Program-made: the position numbers and the translations under genes | Shown: positions 15,334-23,947 of the stretch, in pieces | Position numbering within the stretch: position 1 is the stretch's first letter | How the letters are laid out: each line of letters opens with the position of its first letter | The notes under the pieces: generated by a model | The model's database searches: none | Told to the model about the DNA's origin: nothing | Seen by the model: the letters and a program-made list of their open reading frames with translations, nothing else | Assembly (NCBI GenBank): GCA_965216155.1 | Contig: CBDCFD010000007.1 | Coordinates: 1,922,001 to 1,986,000, forward strand | Length of the DNA: 64,000 nt | Direction: 5' to 3' | Source of the DNA: CATOSP01 sp965216155 | GTDB lineage: Bacteria; Chloroflexota; Dehalococcoidia; Lucifugimonadales; UBA3495

Positions 15334-16518
15334 GTTCGATGGCGTGGACGGAGTGGTAGTGCCGGACGGCTTTACCTCTAGGTCTTGGATGGCCTGCTTC
15401 TGCTTTTCTTCCAGTGCCTGCTGTATGGCCAATTCGTCCAGGATCGTTTGGTTATGTGCCTGGATAGCGGTGCGAAGGGTTTCGTTGAGTTCTTGGAGCC
15501 GCTTTAGTTCCTCCACCTTGGTTTGGACTGACGCAACAAAGGCGGCTTTGTCGGTTTCGACTTCGGACATGAAGGCGTTGGTAATCTTCGCCCGCTCCTG
15601 TGCACCGGCAAGTCGGATTTCCACCACCTTGTTCCAAGCAGCGATGATGAGCTTTTCCTGTTCCAATTGCGATCGGAGCGCCTGAGTCGTAAAAAGTTCG
15701 GTTTCCAGGGCTTTCTGCTGGATTTGCTTGGCAGCCTCGAGTTCTATCTGCTGAAGCTCAGCCTTCGCCTCGGCATCCTCGCGAGCTTTATCGGCAGCAC
15801 GCTGCTCAGCGGCTTTCTTGGCTCGCAGTTCTTCCTGCATGGCTTGATTTTCGTACTCGCGGCGAATGTTCTCTAAACACTCAAACACCAGCTCAGAGAA
15901 GTCGTTGACTTCCGCTGGTATCGGGAGCCAGGGACTTATAGCCCTCTCCTGTATTATGTTTTCAGAAAAGTTGGATCCTATGATCAGCATGTGGCCATTG
16001 GCCCTCAGTTCGGCGGCAAGCGCAAAATTGCTGTAGTATGGCCTGTCTATGATAAGAGCCGATGGCAGTGTAGACCCGAGGCTGTATGCGGGGCTTATTC
16101 GGAGTATCAATGATCCATCTCCCTCTTGGACGCGCCTTCTAAAGGCTAGGCCACGCAGTGAGACTTGATCTTTGTTCCAGAATTCTTCATCGAGTGCATT
16201 GATCTTCCCGAAATACGCAGCGCCGTCAAAATGGGGTGCTCCTACGATGTCATGTTGATAGTCGTATGGACTGAACTCAAAGCCCGCGTAGCAAGAATCC
16301 GCGCCAGTAATCCGGTACGCCCTAAACTCTACCGATGTTATCTCGTGGAACCCGAGGTCCCACTTGCAACCTTTTCCCGCTACCGGGTTTCCGGGGGGAC
16401 ACTCGTTCACGGGCGGTCTCCCTGCTGATACAGGCGGTATATGGTTGATGGCGGCTACTGCGGACAAAAACACCGCCAAGGTCACGATACCGAATTGGAA
16501 CATTCTCTTGGTCTTCAC
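15331..16518 (-). CDS. Secreted coiled-coil protein of unknown function
   Basis: 395 residues with an N-terminal signal sequence (FGIVTLAVFLSAVAAI). The first half is a compact domain with several cysteines and no family I recognise. Residues about 230-380 form a long charged coiled coil rich in Ala, Glu, Lys and Gln. It ends TTTPSTPSN at a stop codon supplied by the adjoining MITE, so the native protein may have been longer, perhaps with a cell-surface anchor after the Thr/Pro linker. Confidence 0.6.
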   Translation of the reverse strand: MKTKRMFQFGIVTLAVFLSAVAAINHIPPVSAGRPPVNECPPGNPVAGKGCKWDLGFHEITSVEFRAYRITGADSCYAGFEFSPYDYQHDIVGAPHFDGAAYFGKINALDEEFWNKDQVSLRGLAFRRRVQEGDGSLILRISPAYSLGSTLPSALIIDRPYYSNFALAAELRANGHMLIIGSNFSENIIQERAISPWLPIPAEVNDFSELVFECLENIRREYENQAMQEELRAKKAAEQRAADKAREDAEAKAELQQIELEAAKQIQQKALETELFTTQALRSQLEQEKLIIAAWNKVVEIRLAGAQERAKITNAFMSEVETDKAAFVASVQTKVEELKRLQELNETLRTAIQAHNQTILDELAIQQALEEKQKQAIQDLEVKPSGTTTPSTPSN

Positions 16519-16537
16519 TGCATCATCTTGTAGTCGG

Positions 16538-16924
16538 TTAGCCCTGACTGAGTTTCCGCTGTATACACTCCAGATATATGGACTGAGTTACCGCCGCTTC
16601 GTAGCGGGCCAGATCGTTCTTGAAAGGACCGCCGTCCGGTTCTCCTAACTCGCTGATGCACTCGTCCAGGTCCTTGGCGAATACGCCATAGGCTTCTTCG
16701 ATGGCCTTGTCCACTGCGGCGTGTTGCTGGGAAGTCCAGTTATTCAATTTGGGGTCATGAGGTTGAGCACTGGACTGCTTCGTAGCCGGTTGCGCTCCCG
16801 CGGTCTGGTCTTCAGTCTGTGGAGAACTGCTGGAGACAGAGGGTGTCGGGGTTGCCACGATGATGATGGGGCTCGGCGCAGGGTCTTGCCCACAGGCAAC
16901 CGTCAGTAGAAGAATCGCCGCCAA
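16538..16924 (-). CDS. Small putative secreted protein
   Basis: 128 residues beginning MAAILLLTVACGQDPAPSPI, a short lipoprotein-type signal with LTVAC as lipobox, then a Thr/Pro/Ser spacer like those of other lipoproteins in this window, then a helical domain (QHAAVDKAIEEAYGVFAKDL) with two cysteines. The stop lies 19 bp before the start of the coiled-coil gene in the same direction, so the two are probably co-transcribed. Function unknown. Confidence 0.55.
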   Translation of the reverse strand: MAAILLLTVACGQDPAPSPIIIVATPTPSVSSSSPQTEDQTAGAQPATKQSSAQPHDPKLNNWTSQQHAAVDKAIEEAYGVFAKDLDECISELGEPDGGPFKNDLARYEAAVTQSIYLECIQRKLSQG

Positions 16925-17229
16925 TATGATGAAGTCTTCAAGGGGTTTGATGGTCTTTATACCGGGGATTATACCCCGTTCCCATCTGGTTGGCTCGCCC
17001 GGTCAGCGGTGCCTCTGGATACTTTCCAGATGGTGGGGCCGCCTTTTTGGTTGAAGCCATAACGGTAGCGGGGACCGATGGGGACGGCACTCTGTCCTCG
17101 CTCGTGTAGGTTTGGTCTGGTGCTTGGCTGCAGGACGTCGGCTGTTTCCCTGAGATCACGTTGCCGATGTACCGTGGGCTATTCCCATTCGTTCGTTTCC
17201 CGTGACCCTTGGACAAGCGGCGATGTGGC

Positions 17230-17393
17230 CTATTCTTCCGCGGCCGGCATCGCCTTGGCCGCTGCCCTCCGCTTGGCGTCGCTGCGCCTGCGGGACTGCC
17301 GGTGGGCCTCGGCGCAGGTGGGGGCAGCGTGTCTGGTCCGGGATGGCCGGCTTGCTGCAGCTCCGGCACCTGTCGAGTTCTGGCGCGGATGAA
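17230..17393 (-). pseudogene. Zinc-ribbon protein fragment, copy 1
   Basis: Minus-strand reading gives RCRSCSKPAIPDQTRCP, then in the next frame PTCAEAHRQSRRRSDAKRRA and a TAG stop at 17230. The frames meet at a run of five C (17320-17324 on the plus strand is G5) where related copies have four. No start codon is present. Same family as the copies at 18410, 18912, 19514 and 22466. Confidence 0.65.
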
Positions 17394-17414
17394 TGCTAGG
17401 CCAGAGTGCTTGGG

Positions 17415-17759
17415 TTAAGGGGTTCCGTGATGGAGATGACTTCCAGCCCCGTTGGCCGTCAGTTCTTCCAGGAGAGCCCTCATTTCGGTGGCTGACCGGG
17501 TAAGCCGGTTGAAGGAGCGGACCAGGATCGTTCGGAAGGGCGGGTTGTCGCTGGTGGCTTGGGCCATCATCCAGTCGAACTCTTCCCGGCTACCGGATTT
17601 GTCGACGAAATGGGACACGGGGCTCATGTGATTCCCTTCTGCGTAGTCCCTCATAGCGTCCAGCTGGGCCTGTACGGATCGGGCGGCGTGCTCTTCTTGG
17701 TTGACGGAGGAGGACCGGGCATATAGTGCTGCCGGCGTGAGCGTTTGTGCTTGGCTCAT
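17415..17759 (-). pseudogene. Serine recombinase N-terminal domain, frameshifted and short
   Basis: MSQAQTLTPAALYARSSSVN starts a resolvase-type catalytic domain; the serine follows YAR as usual, with SVQAQLDAMRDYAEGN and FRTILVRSFNRLTRSATEM downstream. After LTANG the frame shifts at a run of four C (17447-17450 plus strand); removing one base gives LEVISITEPLNPSTLA and a stop. GAGG lies 8 bases before the ATG. The zinc-ribbon and DNA-binding parts of large serine recombinases are absent. It follows two small genes in the same direction. Confidence 0.75.
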
Positions 17760-17943
17760 TTGGCATCCTCGCACGGCCTATGTTGATTTGTTGTCGGCGT
17801 TCTGCCCAGTTGCGGTTGATCATAGGGAACAACGGGACAGTCTTCGCTGCCTGGGGGCGGGTTTCATCATGAGTCTGGTGGTAGTCGTTCACCGAAAGAG
17901 TTCTGGACTGCTCGGGGTTCTGTTCCAACGAGGTGTCAGTCAT
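17760..17943 (-). CDS. Possible small linking gene before the recombinase
   Basis: A frame opens at ATG 17943, overlapping the TGA of the gene upstream (ATGACTGA), and reads MTDTSLEQNPEQSRTLSV and onward without stop into the recombinase gene. The first 60 residues are hydrophilic with no known motif; the ending is unclear because the open frame continues in the recombinase's other frame. Confidence 0.3.
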
Positions 17944-18192
17944 CCGGGATTGCCGGTGCGTAGCCGAGTGCGATGGATTCTTCTCGGCTCACTCTGGGTT
18001 GGGCGTCTGGTCCTCCCAGCGGGGCTGGCACAGCGCCCCGGACTCCACCGCTCCCCTGTCGTTCCTCACGCTGGCCGTGGCTGCCTGTGCCAGCTTCCCG
18101 GTGAACCGGGTGATGAGCCCGGCATTCCAGATAGCCCGTTCGCAGTCCCTCTGGTCTGCCGTGCAGGAGATTCCCATCGCCATGTATGGGGT
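17936..18192 (-). pseudogene. Conserved-looking hypothetical protein, frameshifted
   Basis: GTDTPYMAMGISCTADQRDC then ERAIWNAGLITRFTGKLAQA lead to WEDQTPNPE and a stop; shifting one frame there gives SREESIALGYAPAIPDD with a stop at 17936. The frame has no start of its own before the stop upstream of VDGTD except ATG 18183. It heads a small operon with the recombinase. No function recognised. Confidence 0.4.
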
Positions 18193-18358
18193 GTCCGTCC
18201 CATCTACGGGTCATGGGCTTGAGACTCCCTGTTACCGCCGGGTGCAGGGCGGCTTGTCGGATGCCAAACGAATATGTCCCGGTTTGCGACCGGGTACTAC
18301 CAATTAACATCCTACACAACCCGGCGTTGGAAGGGGGTGACAAAAGTTCCCCGATTTA

Positions 18359-18403
18359 CCCCGGTTACGGGCTGCGAACCCTCGTCCCGGCCCGTAACCG
18401 GGG
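18359..18403. repeat. 13-bp perfect inverted repeat
   Basis: ccccggttacggg (18359-18371) pairs with its complement at 18391-18403 across a 19-nt loop. It lies downstream of the zinc-ribbon gene ending at 18410 and could terminate it. Confidence 0.5.
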
Positions 18404-18409
18404 TTGTCG

Positions 18410-18900
18410 TCAGAAGATCCAGATCTGTCCGGAATCCTTCTCCCTCCGCTGCTTGGCTCTCTCCCGGGCTTGCTCGCGGTATTGCCGGTGCTGCTCGGCA
18501 CAGGTCTCGCACCTGGCCTGATCCTGAATGGCAGGTTTTTTGCAGTCCCTGCACTGTCCGTGTTCCTTGGCCTTTTGCCTCCTCTCCTGCTCGTAGCGAC
18601 GGTGATAGGCCGCCCTGTCTGGGTTCTTGCGTCTGAGCTGTTCGTACCCCTTACCGTCCTGCTGGCGGCATTCTCCTCGGCCTGGTTCGGGACGGTGCTT
18701 CCCGGAGAATTCCGTGCTGCTGCTCCGCGGCGTCGGAGGGTTTTCTCCGGGCGTCCGGTGGGCTTCTTCACTTTTTGGCTGGCGCTGGCTGATTTCTTGT
18801 TGGACTTGGGTCTTTTTCGTGTGGGGATGACGAAGGTGCTTTCGAAGATGCGCTCTTTAGAGATCCCCGCCTCTACGTGCAGTAGGCCGAACTTTCGAGT
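18410..18900 (-). CDS. Zinc-ribbon protein, copy 2 (start unclear)
   Basis: The minus-strand frame stays open from about 18900 to a TGA at 18410. The C-terminal part reads NPDRAAYHRRYEQERRQKAK then CRDCKKPAIQDQARCETCAE and HRQYREQARERAKQRR: a four-cysteine ribbon (CxxC ... CxxC) between basic helices. The N-terminal part (VEAGISKERIFESTFVIPHT) is unlike the other copies. No ATG, GTG or TTG follows the upstream stop in this frame, so the true beginning may be lost or shifted. Probably nucleic-acid binding. Confidence 0.55.
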
Positions 18901-18911
18901 TCACGTTCCCG

Positions 18912-19310
18912 TTGCCGGGACCGAGCAATGCGGGCGGCCGCCCTCCCACCAGGACGAAACCGGCAGGAAAGCCGCCACGGAAAAGCTCCACCAGTACACC
19001 CCCACGAAAGGCGAACCCGAAGGCCCAACAGACGAAGCCCCGCCCTGAACCGGCCACGACCGAAGTGGAAGCCAAGCTGCGAGAGCCGTTCGAGCACGAC
19101 CGGAAGGGGAACACTTCCCCGGAGCGCAGGGAGCAGCACCGCCTCCACGAGCAGGAACGACGCCGGAAGGCGAAAGAATCGGGACTCTGTGTGGTCTGCC
19201 GCTTACCGGCCATACCGGACCAGAGCCGCTGCTCGACGTGCGCCGAAAAGCACAGGGCATCCCGAAGGAGGTGGCAGGCCCAGCGGAGAAGCAAGAACAA
19301 GAAGAGCTAA
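18912..19310 (+). CDS. Zinc-ribbon protein, copy 3
   Basis: 132 residues from a TTG start. The first half is a Pro/Lys/Thr-rich linker; then TSPERREQHRLHEQERRRKA leads to CVVCRLPAIPDQSRCSTCAE and a basic tail (HRASRRRWQAQRRSKNKKS). The four cysteines should bind one zinc. It is opposite in direction to copy 2, the two diverging from about 18905. No ribosome site is evident. The basic flanks suggest DNA or RNA binding. Confidence 0.55.
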   Translation: MPGPSNAGGRPPTRTKPAGKPPRKSSTSTPPRKANPKAQQTKPRPEPATTEVEAKLREPFEHDRKGNTSPERREQHRLHEQERRRKAKESGLCVVCRLPAIPDQSRCSTCAEKHRASRRRWQAQRRSKNKKS

Positions 19311-19378
19311 GGAAAGAGCCGCCCAGCAAAGGGACCATGCCTACGGGCAGACCACGTCCCTCTGACAACACCCCAGAC

Positions 19379-19512
19379 CCAAGCCGCGGACCCGTCGGGA
19401 TAGACCGTGTGGACGTGATGCCCGCCCTGCGGTGGCCCTGGTTCCCCCGCAGGCGCGGGGATAGACCCTCGTCGCGGGCCTCCAGGGTTTGGGCCGATGC
19501 GGTTCCCCCGCA
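19379..19512 (+). CRISPR. CRISPR relic, type I-E-like repeat, about two spacers
   Basis: A 28-nt unit at 19440-19467 (ggttcccccgcaggcgcggg, then gatagacc) has the ccccgc/gcgggg hairpin of type I-E repeats. A unit whose 3' half matches ends at 19406 and one whose first 12 nt match starts at 19501, so the spacing is 61 bp both times. Spacers are 19407-19439 and 19468-19500 (33 nt each). Outer repeats are degenerate or cut off. No cas gene lies in the window. Confidence 0.72.
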
Positions 19513-19513
19513 C

Positions 19514-20089
19514 TGTATCCTAAAAGAATTTTATTCTCAGCACACCTTCCCGATACCCGGCAGGCCACGCGCAGGAACCAAGCAGACCAAACGCGCCAGG
19601 AAGAAACTTCCCAAGCCGAAGCCCGAAGGTGACGGGAAGAGATCTCCTGCCACCAAAGCCAAAGACCCCGAAACCGCGAGGGAAACTCGCCAGGAGTACG
19701 AACAAGCCAGGAACAGGACCCCGGAGCGCAGGGCGTACCGGCTGCGCCACGCTGAGGAACAGAGACAGAGGGCCAAGCTGCTTGGCAAGTGCCAGAAATG
19801 TAGCAAGACGGCGATTCCAGGCGAAACGCGATGCCCCACCTGCGCCGAGGCCAACCGGCAGTCCCGCAGGCGCAGCGACGCCAGGCGGAGGGACGCGGCC
19901 AGACAAGCGGCAACGACGGACAAAGCAGACCAGTGGGCGAGGAACGCTGACGAATGGAACGAGCAACGACCGGTGCCGGGGAACCGCCCCACAAGACCCA
20001 AAAAGGGGCGGTATGCCAGATACCGCCTCAAGGGATGTACACTAGCTGTCCTCACTCGAACAACGTCAGCACCAGTGCGAACTCGGTGA
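19514..20089 (+). CDS. Zinc-ribbon protein, copy 4 (5' end uncertain)
   Basis: The frame reads KKLPKPKPEGDGKRS, TPERRAYRLRHAEEQRQRAK, then CQKCSKTAIPGETRCPTCAE and ANRQSRRRSDARRRDAARQA with a further hydrophilic tail. It is open upstream to 19238 but that part runs through the CRISPR relic, so translation must start later or the 5' end has been lost. The last 38 bp overlap the convergent DUF3352 gene. About 70 bp covering the second CxxC are nearly identical to copies 1 and 5, which shows recent duplication. Confidence 0.5.
   Translation, partial: CILKEFYSQHTFPIPGRPRAGTKQTKRARKKLPKPKPEGDGKRSPATKAKDPETARETRQEYEQARNRTPERRAYRLRHAEEQRQRAKLLGKCQKCSKTAIPGETRCPTCAEANRQSRRRSDARRRDAARQAATTDKADQWARNADEWNEQRPVPGNRPTRPKKGRYARYRLKGCTLAVLTRTTSAPVRTR
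20001..20027 (-). terminator. Intrinsic terminator of the DUF3352 gene
   Basis: An 8-bp stem (ggcggtat/ataccgcc, 5-nt loop) followed on the minus strand by a run of five T, 25 bp after the stop codon at 20052. Confidence 0.75.
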
Positions 20090-21875
20090 AGTCCGCCGTC
20101 TCGCAGTCAAAAGTCCCCTCCAGCAACTCGCCTCTGCAGTGATGGGCGTAGCCGCTGAACATGAACCTCCCCAGAATGTCCCTCAGCGCCCTCAGTTGAC
20201 TGCCAGTCAGACCCACAAGGCCCGGCCTTAACTGCCCAGTCACGGCATCGGGATCCGCGTACAGGACAAACTGGCTCTGCTCAGGCAGATGCTCCCTGAC
20301 CCTACGGTACTCCGGATCAGACTCCAGCGAGTCGGACTCGCCGTCCGCCAGCCTGACAGTACGCTTTAGAACGTCCCGGTTAGTCCCCAGCACCAAGCGG
20401 CCTCCGTGGAAAACGTAACCCGGCTCATAGCCAGTCCCAGTACGATGCAAGACAGCCTTGCCTGCAGCCCCAACGCTAGCCTCACGAACGGATACATCCC
20501 ATACACGCTCAACAAACCCCGAGATCTCATGCACAGACTCCTCGAAATCTCGGCCTCGCTCCAACTGGTAACTGAGGGAAAAAACAGCATCCACGGGGTT
20601 GGTCAGGGGATCTGCCCCGACCTCCTCCAAGTCCAAGTCGTGGACGACCAAGGCATAGTCGCCACCCAGATGCTCTGCCAGATCAGCCTCAGGATCCACG
20701 CCGGTCGAATCCCAGACCAGTTCTAAGACCAAGTCGACCACATCGGCGACACCAGAACCTTCTTCCAAACGGGGAGGATTCGCCATGCCGTACTGACGGT
20801 AGATACTCTCCAGTCCACTATTCAACTCGTCCAGCTGTCCCGCAGATAATTCCCCGTAGGCGCGCAATGCCTCTCGCCACCGGTCCAGGTCGGGGTCGAA
20901 CGTCCCAGCCAGGAAGAAGGGCGCGTCGACGGGAACCATATTCGCAGGCACCAACAGGTCCGGGACCTCCAACGGAGAATCTATGGCCATTGGCAGGCTC
21001 ACCCGGGCGGATAGGGCTCGGTCATGCACAGCGAAGGATACCGCGGCCCAACGAGGCAACGTGTCCTCCGGCTCAACATCGGACAGGAACCACCCGTCCA
21101 GCATATCCTCGTTGCCCTCCATATCCATCACCACATCGAGTAAGCTATGCGGCCTGACGAACATGGATGCGAACCGGCGAGCGGGCAGAGAACCCACCGC
21201 TTCCTGGAAATCGGCAGCGTCCGCCAGAGACGTGCGGCCGGAGATGACATCTATCACGTCCTCAAGGGCCTCCTCGCTGTTGGCAAACACCAAGAGCTCT
21301 TCGCTGAGCCCGTAGAACTCGCCTGACCTTCTGTCACCCCAAGTGTCGAAATCTCGGTGGGAACCGGACTCGAAATCAGCGCCGCGGGTGTCCTCAGCAT
21401 GGTCCAGCCAGATATCCACGAAGTCCCGGGCCACATTGTGGTCCCGGACGCCGATAGTGGCGGCCAAGACCAGTTCCCTCGGGTTGGAGGTGAAATCGAG
21501 GACTCCGAATGAGAACTCCGGCCCCGCCCACGGGACCACGTCCCGCTCAAAGTCCGCTCCACGTTCCCGTTCCAACAGATCCTCCAGGTCGTCTACCAAG
21601 TTGCGGAACGCCCGGAAGCCGTTCAGTTCCTCATAGATCTCCGCGAGCTCACCCCTTTGACCTTCCGTCGGTGCCAAAGTGAGCCAACCATAGACCATGG
21701 TGTGAGGCGGGTAATAACCGGCCGAATGCTCAGGTCCGCCCGTGGATAGCCGGAGAACCAGATCCGGGCCCGCCGTTACTGCAGCATAGACCAGGATGGC
21801 CAATGCGCAAAGAGAGGCCAGAATTCCCAAAACGGCGAAGGGAGAGCGAGGAAAACGGCGGGACTGTCGCTCCAC
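20052..21875 (-). CDS. DUF3352 domain-containing membrane-anchored protein
   Basis: 607 residues: one N-terminal membrane segment (about 14-36, AVLGILASLCALAILVYAAV) and a large external domain matching DUF3352 proteins (YYPPHTMVYGWLTLAP, RAFRNLVDDLEDLLE, FSFGVLDF, LVFANSEEALEDVIDVI). The family is widespread in Chloroflexota and cyanobacteria and has no assigned function. The GTG start is supported by GGAGG 7 bases upstream. It stands alone, with its own terminator, between transposon debris. Confidence 0.85.
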   Translation of the reverse strand: MERQSRRFPRSPFAVLGILASLCALAILVYAAVTAGPDLVLRLSTGGPEHSAGYYPPHTMVYGWLTLAPTEGQRGELAEIYEELNGFRAFRNLVDDLEDLLERERGADFERDVVPWAGPEFSFGVLDFTSNPRELVLAATIGVRDHNVARDFVDIWLDHAEDTRGADFESGSHRDFDTWGDRRSGEFYGLSEELLVFANSEEALEDVIDVISGRTSLADAADFQEAVGSLPARRFASMFVRPHSLLDVVMDMEGNEDMLDGWFLSDVEPEDTLPRWAAVSFAVHDRALSARVSLPMAIDSPLEVPDLLVPANMVPVDAPFFLAGTFDPDLDRWREALRAYGELSAGQLDELNSGLESIYRQYGMANPPRLEEGSGVADVVDLVLELVWDSTGVDPEADLAEHLGGDYALVVHDLDLEEVGADPLTNPVDAVFSLSYQLERGRDFEESVHEISGFVERVWDVSVREASVGAAGKAVLHRTGTGYEPGYVFHGGRLVLGTNRDVLKRTVRLADGESDSLESDPEYRRVREHLPEQSQFVLYADPDAVTGQLRPGLVGLTGSQLRALRDILGRFMFSGYAHHCRGELLEGTFDCETADFTEFALVLTLFE

Positions 21876-21994
21876 GTGCGAACCTCCAGTAGACCCCAGC
21901 GGTGTGCCTACGGCTTATCGAAGTAGATGACCCGGGCAGATCCCTGCCCAACTTGGCGTGTGCTTCGCTACCGAGCCAGTACCCACAGTAAACG

Positions 21995-22240
21995 CTAGGC
22001 CAAGCGGGCTGCTTTTACCCAGAGACATAAGGTACCCGCCCGCTTCCCGAACACCCGGACCACCACTTCCAGGCTGCTTCCGTCGCTGTACATGGACCCC
22101 GCCAAGGACTTGAGATTCTCCGGCCAGTGGAGACGTTTCGTGTCTGGTATGAACTCGTAGCAGCACTGGCCCCAGCGATAAGTCCGACTGCCTCCAGAGC
22201 GACCGCATTTGGGCAGCCAGTCGGAACCGAAACGGGGACA
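21995..22240 (-). pseudogene. Transposase N-terminal fragment (zinc-ribbon plus HTH)
   Basis: The minus strand reads CPRFGSDWLPKCGRSGGSRT, then YRWGQCCYEFIPDTKRLHWP and SLEVVVRVFGKRAGTLCLWV before a TAG at 21995. The CxxF...GS..K.G.....YR...C..F pattern followed by a helix-turn-helix is that of the InsA-like N-terminal part of IS1/IS1595-type transposases. There is no start and no catalytic domain. Confidence 0.55.
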
Positions 22241-22465
22241 TTACATAGTCTTACGGTAAAACCGTCGTCTGGCCATGGTCACACATCCCAACGTCCCTCT
22301 ACTTCGGTGGCCCGTGATTCTACCATTGCCAGCACATATCGGGAATATGATGACTCCCCGAAGACGAGGACAGCCGGCCACACTCAAAAGCCTAACAGCA
22401 ATATGACCCATCGAAAAACACCCTCGACCAAGACAAGTGACAATCTCCTGGACTACCGGAAGAAC

Positions 22466-22695
22466 GAAGAGACTAGAACAGGCCCGAGCGCAAGGAGTAC
22501 CACCGACACCGTACTCGGGAACGACGACAAAGAGCCAATGAGGTCGGCGGATGGAGGAAATCCCCCAAGCTAGCCATCTCGGGTCAGCTCCGATGCCCCA
22601 CCTGCGCTGACCACCACCGGCAGTCCCGCAGGCGCAGCGACGCCAGGCGGAGGGCCGCGGATAAAGAGACAAGGCGAACCGGCTTTGCACAATAA
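22466..22695 (+). pseudogene. Zinc-ribbon protein fragment, copy 5
   Basis: RPERKEYHRHRTRERRQRAN precedes a damaged first half of the ribbon (EVGGWRKSPKLAISGQLRC), then CPTCADHHRQSRRRSDARRR and a TAA at 22695. A stop lies directly before the first residue listed. The first CxxC is lost. The rest of 22250-22940 shows no gene. Confidence 0.55.
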
Positions 22696-22941
22696 ATGGG
22701 AATCAGCACCTGAAAGAATGTTTCCCGCACAAAAATAGGCCGCAACCGAAACCTTACGGGGCGATTACGGAGCTGCCCTTCAGTCCCAGACGACAAGGTT
22801 CGTCTGGCAGGTCATCTCAGATGGAGGCAGTACTGCAGCTGCAGAAATGCTGAGAAGGGCCAGGAACCACAGAAGCCAAGTTGCCAGCGGGAAGGGAAAG
22901 CAGGTAAACTCCTGCAAGGATATCAGTGATTCACTAAAATA

Positions 22942-23232
22942 GTGGCAGCGGAAGAGATGAAGAACGTCAGCGTCAGCATGGACGACGAGACCCACCGGCG
23001 ACTGCGGATCATGGCGGCCGAGCAGGGGACCTCCGTCTCGGCAATGATCAGGGACCACATGCTGGGCGTCATAAACGGCGGGGCTCAAGGGAACACGGGG
23101 GAAACGGAGCCCGAAAGACGCCGCCGCAGGCTGGCCGAGATAACGGAAGAATTCCACCACAAGGGGGTCGGGATCTCCATGACCGACAACCTGACCAGAG
23201 AGGAGATGTACCAGCAGAGTGCGCCTCGCTGA
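22942..23232 (+). CDS. VapB-like antitoxin
   Basis: 96 residues. KNVSVSMDDETHRRLRIMAA then GTSVSAMIRDHML is a ribbon-helix-helix DNA-binding domain; the C-terminal half (REEMYQQSAPR at its end) would wrap the toxin. GTG 22942 and ATG 22957 are both possible starts; GGAAGAG just before the ATG is close but not ideal. The 3' end overlaps the toxin start by 14 nt. Such pairs autoregulate through the antitoxin. Confidence 0.8.
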   Translation: MAAEEMKNVSVSMDDETHRRLRIMAAEQGTSVSAMIRDHMLGVINGGAQGNTGETEPERRRRRLAEITEEFHHKGVGISMTDNLTREEMYQQSAPR

Positions 23233-23641
23233 CTCCAACATCCTCCTCTACGCCGTCAGCGCCGACCCGGCGGAGGCCGGCAAGCGCGCCAGGGCCATCG
23301 AGGTCCTGGGAGAGGACTCGCTGGCCTTCTCGGTCCAGGTCCTGCAGGAGTTCTACTACCAGGCCACCCGGCGGTCCCGGCCCAACAGGCTGAGCCACGA
23401 TGAGGCCATGAGGTTCATAGAAGGGCTGGCGGAAGTGCCCGTGCAACCGGTCACAACCGAGGTCTTCCGAAGGGCGACGGAACTCAGCGACCGCTTCGGC
23501 ATATCCTACTGGGACGCCGCGATACTCGCGGCAGCAGACGTCATCAGGTGCGAGGCGGTCTACTCCGAGGACATGAACGACCAGCAGGACTACGGGGGAC
23601 TGAGAGTCATCAACCCCTTCAGCCAACAACAGCACGGCTGA
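23219..23641 (+). CDS. PIN-domain toxin, VapC-like
   Basis: 140-residue PIN-domain ribonuclease. Acidic residues are in place: ADSNILLYAV (Asp5), FSVQVLQEFYYQ (Glu), ISYWDAAILAAA (Asp) and EDMNDQQDYGGLRVINPF near the end. GTG start inside the antitoxin's last codons implies translational coupling. VapC toxins cut tRNA or rRNA when the antitoxin is degraded. Appears intact. Confidence 0.88.
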   Translation: MRLADSNILLYAVSADPAEAGKRARAIEVLGEDSLAFSVQVLQEFYYQATRRSRPNRLSHDEAMRFIEGLAEVPVQPVTTEVFRRATELSDRFGISYWDAAILAAADVIRCEAVYSEDMNDQQDYGGLRVINPFSQQQHG

Positions 23642-23947
23642 AGTCCCCCGCCGGCACCTGCCGGCACTGTCAACAGAAGGCCAACATCGAGAAAATTGCG
23701 AAACTCGCCGTGCGCTTGAGCGGCGGCAGAATGTGATCAATGTTGAGACGACATTCGTTCCGGACTTTTGGCCGTTTTAGCGGGGCCCCACGTACTCCTG
23801 AGGTGCATACCGCGGAAGCACGCCGGGTTACTTCTTGGAGCAAGCCGCGCATGACGCCGGCCCGAGGTAACTTGTCTTGGCGTAATGACGACGCCAAGCA
23901 ACCAATCGCGTGGAACGCAGTCGCATCTGCAAGCCAAATCGCAAGGA

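Noticed and set aside
19238..19513. N-terminal extension of zinc-ribbon copy 4
   Set aside because: It would translate the 3' end of copy 3 and the CRISPR relic in other frames.
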